A stretch of DNA of 64,000 nt, from positions 532,501 through 596,500 of the forward strand of contig JACCIC010000143.1 of NCBI GenBank assembly GCA_018907035.1, in the 5' to 3' direction. Of the stretch, positions 15,601-26,469 are shown in pieces. Each line of letters opens with the position of its first letter. The first letter of the stretch is position 1. The position numbers were made by a program, and so were the translations under genes. This DNA comes from Sycobia sp. Sy_11 (Eukaryota > Arthropoda > Insecta > Hymenoptera > Epichrysomallidae). The notes under the pieces are model-generated. The model worked only from the letters and a program-made list of their open reading frames with translations, was not told the origin of the DNA and made no database searches.

Positions 15601-18600
15601 GTTCATAGACGTAGAGATAGCTATATGCCTATAGGTATAGTTAGATACCTTTTCATTACTATAATTATATTTAAGCTAATAATAATAGGCTATGCTATTC
15701 GACATTATATTATCATATCACGCAACAGTATTGGATTATGAAAAGTCACATTATGCAAATTCATTGGCTAATGAGAAAAAACAACAATCATTTAACTCTG
15801 TTCATAATAAATAATTTCTCCATTCATATAATTGCAATTTAACCAGAAGAAAAACTTCTACTAATATTCGCCCCGTATATCCGGAGAGAAGGGATAAGAG
15901 AATCGATCTATAAGCTCGTGATGCCCAAAAAATTGCAGTTCGTAGACTATGTGCTTATGCTAGCTGTGCAATATTTAAAAAAATAAGTTCCAATTGCCAT
16001 GCTCTCTATTATAATCAAAATGGTAAAAAATGGAGTTACTAGTTTTAAATTTTTGCAAAACCAAAATGCTGACTAAAACAAACAGCTTTTATACATTAAA
16101 ATGGTATTGTAAGACATTATAAACATGCTCTAATATAAGTCTAACAAATACATCTTTACAATTACGTGTCATTTTGCATTTCGTATGTATGTATATAAAT
16201 ATGAGTTTATTACTCGACGTACCGTTAGAAGTTATATCTTATTAATTTTTATCTTAAACTGTGAATTTTTTACAAACAATATTTAAGATAAAAAAGCTTA
16301 AAAATGTAATTAATTATTAATACAATTTAGTTTATTGTTTAGAAAAATTCGTAACAATAATAATTTTCATTAAAAAATAAGCCATATTTCAAAATGCAAT
16401 CATAATTGCGGGCATAGTGATCTTGAAATTTCTAAACAGAGATCCAAAACATAAAAACGTAAAAATAGCTTATGGGACTCGAAAAGGTTAATTTGTTGCT
16501 CAACCATATATGGCGTCCATGTAATGCGATAATTACAAATATGATAATTGAGTAATTATTGTTGTATTACTCTTGTATTAGGGTTTCGCTTACGTCATAA
16601 TTAGCTCTATTCCTGATTGAATCCAACGTTTTACGTACGCGAATATTTTTTCCCGTGAGTGAATTTAACAGTCAATTTGAAATCAGCGTGTGAATGAATT
16701 TTATTCGTGCAAAGTCGTATTACTTTGCTTTTAAATATTTTAAACTCCTGTTTTATCTGCTGCAATTATACTTACCATCAGAGAAAATAATTTTATGGAC
16801 CTTTTTGATGACATGACATCATTTGCCGAATTCAGCCGATGTGAGCGTTCAGTATTGCTTGTACCTGATTTCTTTGTATTTTCTTGAATTGCAAAAAGAC
16901 TGTAGTAGATGGACATTGAAATTTATATGAAATTTTGTGACATTAATTTGCGATAAAACATTTCATTCTTTCAAACACTCATTCAAACATTTCATTTAGG
17001 AAGATTTCATGAAATGCAATCATGAGGTGCAACTCCTGATGACGAAGCTTTATATCGGTATCGTAAATTAGCAAGTATACTTAGCTCTCCTTTGAATTAT
17101 GTCCTCTCGATTCAGTACGAAATAATCTATTTTTAAAGGAGACGGAGGTGTACGCTCGTAGGTTTGAACACGCGTATAGTTACAGTAGCTCACCGTGTGG
17201 CTATAGTATATTTAGCTCACAAGTTATAGCAACAATTTCGCGTCGTCAACCTGGACCAGGCTGGGACGCGGGCGTGATTAATGTGGCGTTGGAATGTCGC
17301 AATGTCGCGAATAACCCTTAGTACGAACCGACTGGATGCTACAAAGAACCGGTTAGTGGAGGCAGCACGTTTCTCGAGACTATCCAAAGTCGATCGGCGC
17401 GCGAATTTATATGCGCTCCCGAGCGGTGGCGGATCGACGGTGGCGCGGTGACTGTTCGTCGGTAGAGCGAACCGCTGGGTCTGCGCAACGCGTGATTTGA
17501 AAATATTGGCAAACATTGGCAGTCCTATATTAGTTTAATATTCTTTAAAGTCAAGTATTATTAGTACCCGTTAATTTATAAAATATTGCTTATCATAATT
17601 GCTTAGGAATATATTTTGTTTGGCTGGAGTTAGTCGTTCATTTTGAAATTTCCTTTTAAATAAAACATGTAGGAGCGTGTATAAATTTTTTTTCAAATTT
17701 TATTTTCGAATAGAAGTCTGGATGTTCTGCAGTATTCATCGTATTATAATAAACGATTGTCATGACATTATATTTCATAAAAAAGTATGCCTTTTTAGAC
17801 TCAAAGTCATTCTTTAATTTTCACTTAATTCTTCGCTTTTATTTTTCTTATTCTGTTATTCTTATTAATTCGTCACTTTTATTTCTGTTATTTGTATCGT
17901 TAATTAAGAATCCAGTTTTTTACCACAATCTAACCGAAAATTACTACTTCTGCTCATATTTCTATTATTAAAAATAGCACACTTGCAAGGGGATTAGATG
18001 AATGTTTTAAATAAGCAGCGTGGGAAAAGTCCATATTGAAGTCGTTCAGAAGAAATAAATCCACGCATTTTAGTCCGTGAATTTTGGGACTTGCAACATT
18101 GTCACTTCATTTTAAAGATAGTTAAAGAATTCTCATTTCACAATTAACTCCGTGGTATAGTAAAAAATAGCGTACTATATTTAGTTCTCAAAAATGTTCA
18201 AATTTTGTCCTTGGAACGTGATGCACTTTTTTGGTTATATTTCCCCCTTGCCTTATTGATGTATCTTAAAAAATATATTTTTAATTAATTTTAATTTTAA
18301 TCAAATTGATATTAATAATTATTCATTAAATAAGACCAATCGTGGCTTAAAATCAATAAAGTTTAAGAGTTTTTGTTCATTAGCTGGTCGTAAAAGCCCT
18401 ACTACGTCGTAAAATATATATTGAATGGTTAATTTGCTTCTTTACAGGTAATAACCCCTGAGGGCTACTTGACATCCGGTGGGCAAAATTCGTCCGCCAA
18501 CGACTTCTGCGTAACCGACATTCATCCGAGTCTTATGGTGATCCAGGGTCTGCTAATGGAGGGAATCGCCACGGCCATCTTAATGTTAGTAGCCTGTGCC

Positions 18601-18945
18601 GTCTGGGATCCGCGTAATGCGCACAACACCGATTCTGTATCGATTAAGTTCGGTTTAAGCGTGACGGCCTTGGCGACCGCGGTGGGACCCTACACAGGTT
18701 GCAGTATGAACCCCGTACGATCTCTGGGCCCTGCTGTTTGGAATGGTTACTGGAAACATCACTGGGTCTATTGGTTTGGACCACTAGGAGGTGCCCTGCT
18801 GGCATCCCTCGCCTATAAGACCGTCTTTTCAATTAAGGACGACGAGGGAGAAGAAACAACGACCCCGGAAATCGTGGCTCTCAACAGTATTGATTCGCAA
18901 AAACCCGAGGTTAGTCCAATTTCCTCTTTAGCAGATATTGGATAA
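5634..18945 (+). CDS. Aquaporin, probable entomoglyceroporin (glycerol/water channel), 4 coding exons
   Basis: MIP-family channel that would pass water and/or small polyols across the plasma membrane. The model joins 5634-5730, 11524-11711, 12944-13087 and 18448-18945. All junctions are GT-AG and all phases agree, giving 927 nt and 308 aa, a normal aquaporin length with a slightly long N-terminus. Visible signatures: the first half-helix motif GHISHAHVNPAM (NPA about residues 106-108), and the second, YTGCSMNPVRS, where NPA has become NPV (about 231-233) and the selectivity-filter Arg is kept. The filter Phe before the first loop is kept (LNFGLAV). The helix-5 position that is His in water-specific aquaporins aligns with Ala (about residue 219, in GLSVTALA). 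That substitution is the known mark of insect entomoglyceroporins. Introns are long (5.8, 1.2 and 5.4 kb). Family certain; sub-type and exon 1 are inference from alignment and phase. Confidence 0.88.
9430..9481. repeat. (TA)n microsatellite
   Basis: 52-bp perfect alternating AT tract in aquaporin intron 1. Confidence 0.95.
10012..10044. repeat. (GA)n microsatellite
   Basis: 33-bp GA tract in aquaporin intron 1. ORFs through it encode Leu-Ser repeats and are not genes. Confidence 0.9.
11524..11711 (+). CDS. Aquaporin coding exon 2 (TM1-TM2)
   Basis: Acceptor ttgttatag at 11523; donor CAA|GTGAGT. Encodes the first helix (SELLGTASLIFLGCMGC) and the second helix (LNFGLAVLIVIQ). The next exon continues this directly into the first NPA loop. 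It contains in-frame ATGs at 11535 and 11538 that could be alternative starts if exon 1 is skipped. Confidence 0.88.
12599..12662. repeat. (GT)n microsatellite
   Basis: 64-bp perfect GT tract in aquaporin intron 2, about 280 bp before exon 3. Long enough to be polymorphic. Confidence 0.95.
12944..13087 (+). CDS. Aquaporin coding exon 3 (first NPA loop and TM3)
   Basis: A 144-nt exon of 48 codons in phase 0 at both ends. Acceptor ttttttcag; donor AAG|GTGAGT. It begins CFGHISHAHVNPAMTVG, the diagnostic loop B with the first NPA, and ends ISQAFGAILGFGLLK, the third membrane helix. Confidence 0.92.
13088..18447 (+). other. Aquaporin intron 3
   Basis: 5.4 kb, AT-rich apart from the CpG-richer island at 17.1-17.5 kb. 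No mobile element or exon recognised. Confidence 0.6.
17120..17515. promoter_or_regulatory. GC-rich island inside aquaporin intron 3
   Basis: CpG-rich patch in otherwise very AT-rich intron. A 99-codon minus ORF (17217-17516) spans it but shows no recognisable domain. An enhancer or alternative promoter of the aquaporin gene, or an unrelated non-coding first exon, are all possible. Only composition supports it. Confidence 0.25.
18448..18945 (+). CDS. Aquaporin coding exon 4 (TM4-TM6, NPV loop, C-tail)
   Basis: Acceptor tttacag. Encodes the extracellular loop, TM4 (LLMEGIATAILMLVACAVW), TM5 with Ala replacing the pore His, loop E with NPVRS, TM6 and a Glu-rich tail ending SSLADIG-stop. It is noticeably richer in GC than the surrounding intron. 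A good internal donor (GAG|GTTAGT at 18909/18910) lies just before the end and would allow an alternative C-terminus. AATAAA occurs at 19090. Confidence 0.92.
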   Translation, partial: VITPEGYLTSGGQNSSANDFCVTDIHPSLMVIQGLLMEGIATAILMLVACAVWDPRNAHNTDSVSIKFGLSVTALATAVGPYTGCSMNPVRSLGPAVWNGYWKHHWVYWFGPLGGALLASLAYKTVFSIKDDEGEETTTPEIVALNSIDSQKPEVSPISSLADIG

Positions 18946-19286
18946 AAATTTAGATACTAATGCAAATGTCAAAATTCGATATATATCTATACTAAATGGC
19001 CACCGACTAAATGATAATTAAATACAGTTCTATTCCGAGTTTAATTATCAAATTTGTTATGGTCAAATTATTATCTCATACGTTCACAGAATAAAATAAT
19101 ATTTTATTTAAGAAACGCGTTTATAACAGATTGCAAAAAATCATATCCAATCATATTTTATCTAACTTTAGCCCTTATACTTTATTCAGTGAAGTTAAAA
19201 AATGCACAAAATATTTATTCTTCGCAATGACAATATATTTTAAGGCATACATATTTATATATTAAGGTAACACATTTTTGTTTTAG

Positions 19287-19295
19287 CACATCTGA
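19287..19295 (+). other. Possible alternative terminal exon end of aquaporin
   Basis: If the internal donor after 18909 is used, the first good acceptor downstream (tttttgttttag ending 19286) adds His-Ile and then TGA. The tail would then end KPEHI instead of KPEVSPISSLADIG. Both splice sites match consensus, but there is no transcript evidence here. Confidence 0.3.
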
Positions 19296-21039
19296 GTTTC
19301 GTGAAAGGAATTCATGGTCCAATGCAACAATAACAAACGATCATTTTTAAACAACGAAAAATACTGGAGAGGCAACGAAAACAAGACTTAACTGAGAACT
19401 CTGCGATACCAGAAACTGACATAGCGTAGCCGAAGGATTTTTATGCGTTGCTTAACGATCCGAGATCAGAATTATTTCGTTAACCTAGATTTCATGATAT
19501 TCTAACCTAAACGCGCGATAGATTTTTCTTGTTATTTTAGATATAACAAAATTCTAGTTAAACATGTTAATCTTAAACTATCATTGAATTCATATAGACA
19601 TTTTTCTTTTTTTCTTAAATAACGATCATTAATCTTCAATAGTTCTGAAATGACGAATCATGCAGTAAATAGAGATTTTTCTCATAGGTAATAGATAACA
19701 TATTTCGCGGCAGTTTAATATATATATATAATCAAATTGACAATTGCATGCGTCTCGAATTTCATTTCCTTTTAATGTATTTATAGCATAAGTTATTGAT
19801 GTTATAATATACTTAATATCATGCAGTGTTAATTTATTAAAAATCACGACATACAAATACGTTGAGCAAAAATTAACAAATGGTATTCTGATTATTAATT
19901 AAAATCTATCTATAATATTAATGTTCAGTGTACATTTTAAAACAATTAATCTATTTAAATTCAATATTATTTTAACAAAGAGGATTAGTACTTTAATGTA
20001 TCATTTATATATTTTTATTTATTTACTTACGTAATAAGAAACAGAAAATTTATATGAACTTATAAGGAATTTTTTAAATTTAATTTAAAAACAGCTTTTT
20101 TAAGAGAATTTCAAAGATATTCTATGTGATTGCATAATAAATGTTCGTTACAAAATAATTTTAAAAAGTTTAGTGAAGTCTTTTAAAAAAATTTATACAG
20201 TCATTTAAAAGTAATATAATAGAAAAATTATAACAAATATAACAGAAGAAACAAAATTAGTTTTTAATGTTTGATTCTTCCCTATTAAATTTTTACGCTT
20301 TAATTTAATGCATCTGAGGAGAATGGAAAGAATTGAAAAATTTTTTCTTAATTGAACGGAAAATATATAGAAAGAAACATTTTTTAAATTTTCTAAATGA
20401 TACGAAATAAATATTTTTTATAACATTTCAAATGAAAATAAGAATAAGGCGTGTTATGACTTAAATTACACATTCTTAATGATATTAACACGAAAGTTTG
20501 ATGTCTCAATTTAAGTTCGAGGTAATGCTCGAAACAATGCGATTTGCTACCTATGAAAATTTTAAGTCGTATTTATTATATGAAACGATTTTCATGTTAA
20601 AGGATTTTTTACAAAACCTTTTTAATTATTTATAACAAGTATTGTGTAGTGATTCAATCTAGTTACGAGGAAACTTTATATTCGAAAGGAATACGTTGTT
20701 AACCCGTATTTAACACTTTAGATTATTAAATAGATAAATTATTGAGGTGAAACTTTAATTCTCAAAGAAATCTTTCTCTAAAATGTATACTGTTCAGAAT
20801 CGTACTTGTTCTGCTTTGTTTGACGATTTCAGCTTTGGACGATGGAGTAATTCTGAACTCGGTTTGGCTATCTATTCAGAAAAATGTTTCGGATATACTA
20901 CGGTGGGTTCCTGCTTCTAATAATTGATGCCCTGTGTTATCATGCACTAATATTATTTTAATCGTAACGATGAAATACTCCGTGCAATCACAATACCTTA
21001 TTGAAAAATAAAATAGAAAGAATATTTTACAGATATATA

Positions 21040-21047
<8 letters not shown>

Positions 21048-21107
<60 letters not shown>
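21048..21107. repeat. (TA)n microsatellite
   Basis: 60-bp AT tract in intergenic DNA; a second tract of 57 bp lies at 21332-21388. Confidence 0.95.
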
Positions 21108-21112
<5 letters not shown>

Positions 21113-21329
21113 CAAAATACATTCGTTTTATGAGTGTAATAACTGTTAGTCATTTATTAAAATGTGAAATTGTCAATCATACAGTGTATTTTTGTATTTT
21201 TATAATAGTGTAATAGCAATAATTTTGCACGTTAATAGTATTTATACAGATTTAATATCCAAGAAAATATTTTGTTGATAATGATTTATATTATGAAATG
21301 AATCAACATTTTTGTAATTGCGAATTCTG

Positions 21330-21331
<2 letters not shown>

Positions 21332-21388
<57 letters not shown>
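21332..21388. repeat. (TA)n microsatellite
   Basis: 57-bp perfect AT tract. Confidence 0.95.
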
Positions 21389-21393
<5 letters not shown>

Positions 21394-22379
21394 GTAGTAT
21401 CTGTATTGCAACTATATCAACATATAGTTATTTTTTGCGCCATACTTCGAAATATAATAGTTGTGTAGATAAAAATATATTTATATGCAAGATTATGAAT
21501 TGAGTAGAAAACATCGAGATCTTCAAAATTTATTTTAATAATTCTTTAATAAATAACATTTATTTGAATAAATTAAGTTTGATCTGAATTTCTGAGATTT
21601 TTTATTTACGTTTCTGATGATAATTTTAAATATAATAGTCGTCTGTACCTATAAGACAAGTATTAGTCTTTATTAATTTAACATTAAATTCATAGTATGA
21701 ATTAAAAATCCCATTAAAACAAGTAGAGATAATAGAAGTAAACCTCATTTATGTGAAAATAGCAAACTATTTTCTGATTATATCTGAACTTCAGCTACTA
21801 GTTTATTCTATACTCAATACATATATATTTATATAGATCTTTTTATCCTCAGAACTCATATTAAATTACTAAATCTATAGTTTTGCGATACGACGATGTT
21901 CCTTTAAGCTATTTCAATATATCTTAATATTTTTTTATCTGAAAGTGAAAACGCATTTTTATCAAATTTCAATTAATGAACTGAAAAAATAATTTTATTT
22001 CACAAAATAGTTTGTTTTTAAATATAATTTCAAAAAACTGATAATGGTGATTACTTAAATAATTTTTAAGCTACCTTTTTCGTTAACGTTTTTAAAAGAT
22101 TTCGGTGGATATTAGTAAAACTTTTCTAACCTATGAAGAAGCAGGCGTAGGAATTGAGTCATAATGGTTCGAAATAATGGGAAATATATCGTACATCAAT
22201 TCTCTGATTGAATTTTCACCGTTCAAGCTTGTGATCGTGGAGCTTCTACTTTATGAAGAAATACGGAGTAAAGGCTTTTATAAATATGCATTTTTTAATT
22301 AATATACTAACTGGAAAATCAGTCATTGGTGCAGGTGAGAAAGAGACGCTATTGATGTGAACACAACGTCTATGGAATA

Positions 22380-23617
22380 ATTGCTAAAGCGAGACGCCTC
22401 GAGGGTGCGGATTCAATTAATCCAGGCTCAACACGTGATTAAGTAACCATTTAAAGAGCCACGAGGTCTTCATATTTTGTGAGTTGCTCCTTCGAAATTT
22501 CGAGGTTGAAAGAGAAAGAAGTTGGAGGTAGGGGGGGGGGTGTTCAAAGAAGCAAACGAAGAATATCCGAGAAATCTATTTATTTCTATCCGACCCTACG
22601 TGGCTGCCCAATGGTTGGCGTCGCATTTCTTTGTGTAGCGTGGCCGCGCGTCAAGAACTAGGCTAAAACGTAAACAAACGTAAGTGTGTCCGTGTCTTGT
22701 AAGACTCTAACAGTGAGAAGATTATTATTTTCTGCAATGAAATTAATGATTATCTGCAATAGTAAATACCCAAATTAACAAAATATATACTATTTGGATT
22801 TTATATAGTAAATAATTTACTAAAATTCAATTGTAAGTATTTACAAGCTTTTTAAATAATACAATAAATAAATTACAATAAAACAGTTTTTACGTGCTCT
22901 TATGTTTCGTAGATTCATGCTAAAAATATTATCGGAATTCTGAAGTTTTGTAATGTTTTAAAGTAAAGTTTGTACGTGTGCTTGTAAAGTTTTGTACGTG
23001 TAAATCGGCTGAACACTAGGAAAATGAATGTCCATATACAAGCGTTTTATCGAAGAATAACTCGGAGTTCCATGATTGCGCGAATGTGCGCGGAGGACTG
23101 ACGCTCTTGCCGAAAAAGGTTACGACAGGCCTGTTAGTGCGCGCGTTGAAAACATCAAGTTCGACTAAAAGCACTAAAGTGTCGATCGCCCCTTTCACAG
23201 CTTTTCAGTTTCGCCCCGCCAGGCAGCCCTCGCGCCTCTTTTCCGTCACGGAACCACTTTGCCAGCAGAACCCTGGCAATGAGATGCAGTGACGGCTCAT
23301 TCCCGCTTCGCTCCCTGTCTAGATATTAGATTTATAACAGTGTAGACTCCCGATAACTGTACATGGAAGCTCTACGCAAGCTCTTGCGGAACATTAACTG
23401 CAGGGCACCCGCAATTTCTGATGCAATTTCCGATCCGCTTACGAGGCGACGCCCTTTTACGAAAGAAAGAGACCGCGTAGAAGGGCTGCCTGCAATCCGC
23501 CTCTGCATTGCTTGGTAGTACAATAATAATGAAAATAAAGAAATTACGATATTTACAAACAGGCTTCAATTTCGACGTCGGACTCTTGTTTCTGCAGCAT
23601 TCTTATCGCTACTTTTA

Positions 23618-23677
<60 letters not shown>

Positions 23678-24715
23678 TTTTAGTGGTGGACCTGTAATCA
23701 TTATTTTATTAAACCATAATGTCCTCGCTGCAGTGCTTCTAAAATTTCTGAGCAAATCACATTCTCGTCAACCACGCCCCATTACCTCTCTGAGCGTTAA
23801 TGCAAACTTTACAACCATTTTGTTCACCTTCGGACTCAACGGTAACGTTCTGTGTACATTATAATCGTATAAAGTTCACTTTTTATCCTTTCATTCGTAT
23901 CAAAAAGTACTTGATTATTTCCATCTGTAGCGATTATAAATGAAAAATCAGCCCACTCATTTTTGTCTAATAAATCATCTGGAGTTTATATATTGCGTTT
24001 TTTATGTAAATAGTGAACACAGTATTATAATTGCAATGAGCACAGAAGGGATAATAGACGAGTAGAGCATGTGAAAATGTGCTAAATTTGGAGTATCTAA
24101 AAAATCGTGTCATAATTAAGCCTCATATTTATATTTTACCATTAGCTTTATTATGTTTTTTCTTTCATTGCCCTAAGTTTTACATTGATGTTAAATATTG
24201 CATAAATTAAAAATTCACGTCCTCAAAAGTCTTTATATTTATTTACACAGCATTAATCTAAGAGCCATGGCATACAAAAAAGCTTAACATCTATCGCTTC
24301 ATTTATTCACCATCTTTTGACACATCTTTTTAAACCCGACGCTTTATTTTCCCAGCAAACATGTAAGCAAGTTCACGCATGCATCGTTTCTCGCAAATGT
24401 TTCCATCTCTCCCGTGCTCTCTCTCGCGATTTTCTCCTGCCACAGCGAGCACTTCCCGTTTTCACGTTCGCGTGCCCTGCGTTCTCGTCAAAATGAAAAT
24501 GTATGGGCGCCGCTTCAATATCTTAAAACTGGCGCGACGCGCCCGCGACAAGAGCAAACCCGTGCCGTCAGGACGTCAGAAGCGGTTATCTATATGTAGG
24601 CGCGGTTTTGCGCGCGAGAAACAGAAGAAAAACAAGGCATCCCGTCGGATTGCGCTGACGGCGGGTCGTCTTCACGAAATGCATCGAATATGTACATCGG
24701 GAGATTTATAGAAGT
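22380..24715. other. Intergenic stretch with scattered GC-rich patches
   Basis: Patches at about 22400-22680, 23030-23500 and 24360-24700 are GC- and CpG-richer than flanking DNA, separated by AT-rich sequence and a (TA)n tract at 23618-23675. Short ORFs here (for example 24379-24711 plus) look incidental. May be conserved non-coding sequence. Confidence 0.3.
23618..23675. repeat. (TA)n microsatellite
   Basis: AT tract with one interruption near its left end. Confidence 0.95.
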
Positions 24716-25329
24716 GTATCGAGAAATGCAATACCGCAGAACAGTGTTGAGAGCAATTTTTTTGCAACTACCATTGTGATTTTGATAATATTCTTGATAA
24801 TATTACTGTCAGTCGTGTCGATCAAATTCTGTTTCTCGAAAATCTTAATAAATTCACTTCGATGAAATCACAATTGATAATCAATTACTCAAAATTATTC
24901 CAATTCCCGCATTAAAGGAAAACTACTAAAAATCTTATCTCGTATCTATATTACACATTGACTTTATTTTTGAACACAAGCATACAGGTATCTTTCGCAT
25001 TTTTGCATTAGTGGAAAAAGCTAACGAACCTTATTTCTTAGATTTAAGTTATTAAGAGGTTGTGCAAATTTATTATTGAGTTTAGTAGTTGCGCTTATAC
25101 CTAGTTTCATTTCCGTTTCTTGTGTCTAAAAGTAGACTTTAATTGAAACTCCCTCATATCAGCCAGCGAAGGGAGAATATAGTCACCGTTTTATCTTGTT
25201 TACAAATCCCAATCCATTATTTCAAAGCCTGCAGTTTTTTTAACTTGGACATTTTTCGCATATCCACTTATATATAAATTATTTCATTTTTCAAATAACA
25301 AAACAATATCACGAACTATAAAAACAACT

Positions 25330-25510
25330 TTTGAGTTTCATGCTCCTGAATAATGTTTCTAATCAGTAATAGAGATCTACGATGTGTTTATAAATAAGGT
25401 ACATATAAATTTTTACAGCGACGTTTGTGTCAATCGTCCGAAACCGGGACTTGAATTCGAACCTTCTAATTACTATTCCTTCGTTCTAGTAATCAAACAA
25501 TCGTAGGCCT
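25330..25510 (-). repeat. tRNA-derived SINE copy A
   Basis: On the minus strand it begins AGGCCTACGATTG, carries a tRNA-like D-arm and a Pol III B-box (GGTTCGAATTCAA), and continues into a body ending near CATGCTCC on the plus strand. It aligns along its length with the copies at 49397-49601 and 57102-57273. The A-box region is more diverged than in the 49.4-kb copy, which suggests an older insertion. No clear target duplication was seen. Confidence 0.7.
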
Positions 25511-26469
25511 GAATATTTCTAGTAAATGTTTATAGTAAACAGTGGTAGAAGAAAAATTCCCAAGTCTTGCAAAAAGAGACGAAATAAAATAAGACTGCAT
25601 GTATTAGACCTAAACTAAATTTTCTTTTAAAATATCATTCCTATCCTGAAGTGAGGATACAACATTAAATAAATCAAAAAATTGCTTTGTATTATTAAAT
25701 CAAACAATTGTACATATAGTGATCTACTACTTTTGATATATCTTAAGTGTGTTTCTTATTGTTTTTATAAAACTTTGAGAATTTATGAATGTATATTAGT
25801 ACAAAAATTAATACGCATTAATTAATAAATGTTTTACACTTAATAATTTCACTTTTTTAAAAAGTTCTGCACCTACGTGCGATTAAGTAATGAGTTCTTG
25901 GTATACCATTCTCCAAAAAAGCCACCTTTTTTGTTAAATAACTTGTAAGTGTGATGAAATTCCTATAAAAAATGTTGCTTAAGCATATAATTTTTATTTC
26001 CAACATATCTTTGTTAAGATCAATCGATGATAATAAAAAATATCAATTCAATTATAATAAGATTGTATCGTGCATAATAATTCCAATATTATGAAATAAT
26101 TTTTCTCTCGCCAATATTTGTGACAAAGTAATTTATCTCTAGCATTAGCGTATATTTGTAGAGAAGGTTTTAAGAGTATTTTAAAATCAGAAATCCAGAT
26201 ACTATAATATAAATGTTAATCGTAATTAAATATTTTGGAAACAAAAAATAAAACATTGCCATGGTCTTCAAATATATGAAAACTAATATATGAAAAAGGT
26301 ATATTATTATTCGTATTTTATTAGTCGTCTACATATAATAATATATTCATGAAACTTATTAATTTATTATTCATATATAAAAACCGATTTAACCACTAAA
26401 AACTACATAATTCAAGTCGACAGAAAATCTGCAACCATTACATATTAAGGACCGTTTAAATCTTTTTAA

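Larger units (their letters stand above)
18946..25329. other. Intergenic region after the aquaporin
   Basis: Contains the probable 3' untranslated region, microsatellites and GC-richer patches listed separately. No protein-coding gene recognised. Confidence 0.5.

Noticed and set aside
17217..17516. 99-codon minus ORF in aquaporin intron
   Set aside because: No recognisable domain; explained by local GC richness.
24379..24711. 110-codon plus ORF in a GC-rich patch
   Set aside because: Basic low-information translation with an overlapping ORF in another frame; no homology recognised.
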